13,412 bases of DNA from an uncultured Geobacteraceae bacterium (lineage in GTDB: Bacteria > Desulfobacterota > Desulfuromonadia > Desulfuromonadales > Geopsychrobacteraceae), in the NCBI GenBank assembly GCA_937958075.1, contig CALFFB010000126.1:1-13412 (forward strand). Direction: 5' to 3'. The position numbers were made by a program, and so were the translations under genes. Shown one piece after another: positions 12,950 to 13,412 of the stretch (its first letter is position 1; each line of letters opens with the position of its first letter). Below the pieces are notes generated by a model, which searched no databases, was not told where the DNA came from, and was given only the letters and a program-made list of their open reading frames with translations.

Positions 12950-13412
12950 ATGAACAAAGTTCTCTTGTCCGGAAACGAGGCTATCGCGCGCGGCACCTAT
13001 GAAGCGGGCGCGCTGGTTGCCTGTGCCTATCCCGGCACTCCCAGTACTGAAATTCTCGAAAACATGGTCCAGTACAAAGAGGTTGATTCCTCCTGGGCAC
13101 CCAATGAAAAAGTCGCTCTGGAAGTGGGTATCGGCGCCTGTTTCGGTGGCGCCAGGGCCCTGGTGACCATGAAGCATGTCGGCGTCAACGTCGCTGCCGA
13201 CCCCCTGTTTACCCTGACCTACACCGGCGTGCGCGGCGGTTTGGTGCTGGTGACGGCGGATGATCCGGAACTGCATTCATCCCAGAACGAGCAGGATAAT
13301 CGCAACTACGCCAAATTTGCCAAGGTGCCCATGTTCGAGCCGGCGGACAGTCAGGAGGCCCTGGATTACACCAAGCTGTCCTTCGAGGTCAGCGAACAGT
13401 TTGATACGCCGG
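12950..13412 (+). CDS. iorA: Indolepyruvate ferredoxin oxidoreductase alpha subunit, 5' part
   Basis: The N-terminal 154 residues of IorA, open at the window edge. With IorB it oxidatively decarboxylates aryl pyruvates (from tryptophan, phenylalanine, tyrosine) to aryl-acetyl-CoA and reduces ferredoxin, in anaerobes. MNKVLLSGNEAIARGTYEAG, then YPGTPSTEI and NEKVALEVGIGACFGGARAL, match the thiamine-diphosphate pyrimidine-binding domain. The conserved Glu in NEKVALE is at 53 or 58, and TADDPELHSSQNEQDNR follows. The iron-sulfur C-terminal domain would lie outside. AAGGG six bases before the ATG at 12950 supports the start. The following gene would be expected to be iorB. Confidence 0.93.
   Translation, partial: MNKVLLSGNEAIARGTYEAGALVACAYPGTPSTEILENMVQYKEVDSSWAPNEKVALEVGIGACFGGARALVTMKHVGVNVAADPLFTLTYTGVRGGLVLVTADDPELHSSQNEQDNRNYAKFAKVPMFEPADSQEALDYTKLSFEVSEQFDTP

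Overview
The window looks like chromosomal DNA of an anaerobic deltaproteobacterium, most likely of the Desulfuromonas/Pelobacter/Geobacter group. This is inferred from the gene mix: an rsmD-coaD pair, a TrpB2-type synthase, an indolepyruvate:ferredoxin oxidoreductase, a DUF554 membrane protein, a Na/Pi transporter and a diguanylate cyclase. I could not test it by search. Most of the window is ordinary, densely packed core and metabolic genes. The accessory part is the first 1.1 kb.

Positions 1-1130. The window opens inside a tRNA-Gly(CCC) gene; only its part from the anticodon stem to CCA is present. The last 54 bases of that gene plus its A-rich tail (3-56) recur perfectly at 1040-1093, without a 5' half. 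The 1,037-bp unit between them carries a minus-strand RelE/HigB-type toxin and an overlapping Xre-family antitoxin, about 290 bp of unexplained DNA, and no integrase. Each tRNA end is followed by its own, unrelated Rho-independent terminator. This reads as a very small integrated element, or the remnant of one, at a tRNA-Gly attachment site. It is the most interesting structure in the window.

Positions 1198-4165. A membrane-bound HAMP-GGDEF diguanylate cyclase (+) ends 2 bp from a convergent DUF554 membrane protein (-). A short hypothetical gene of 65 codons (-) follows, divergent from a LysR-type regulator (+).

Positions 4166-7920. After the LysR gene comes a tight plus-strand run: trpB2 (tryptophan synthase beta, type 2), yacG (zinc-ribbon gyrase inhibitor), queD and queE. 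Spacings run from 3 bp to a 29-bp overlap, so it is probably one operon. QueD and QueE catalyse successive steps toward the 7-deazaguanine precursor of queuosine.

Positions 7928-8982. coaD and rsmD lie on the minus strand, overlap by 4 bp, and converge on queE.

Positions 9096-12860. A dGTPase-like HD hydrolase is followed by a Na/Pi cotransporter with a PhoU-like tail, which overlaps a short Ppx/GppA phosphatase by 20 bp. The last two form a plausible phosphate/polyphosphate unit.

Positions 12950-end. This is the 5' part of iorA, the alpha subunit of indolepyruvate:ferredoxin oxidoreductase, cut by the window edge. No CRISPR array, insertion sequence or rRNA gene was seen.
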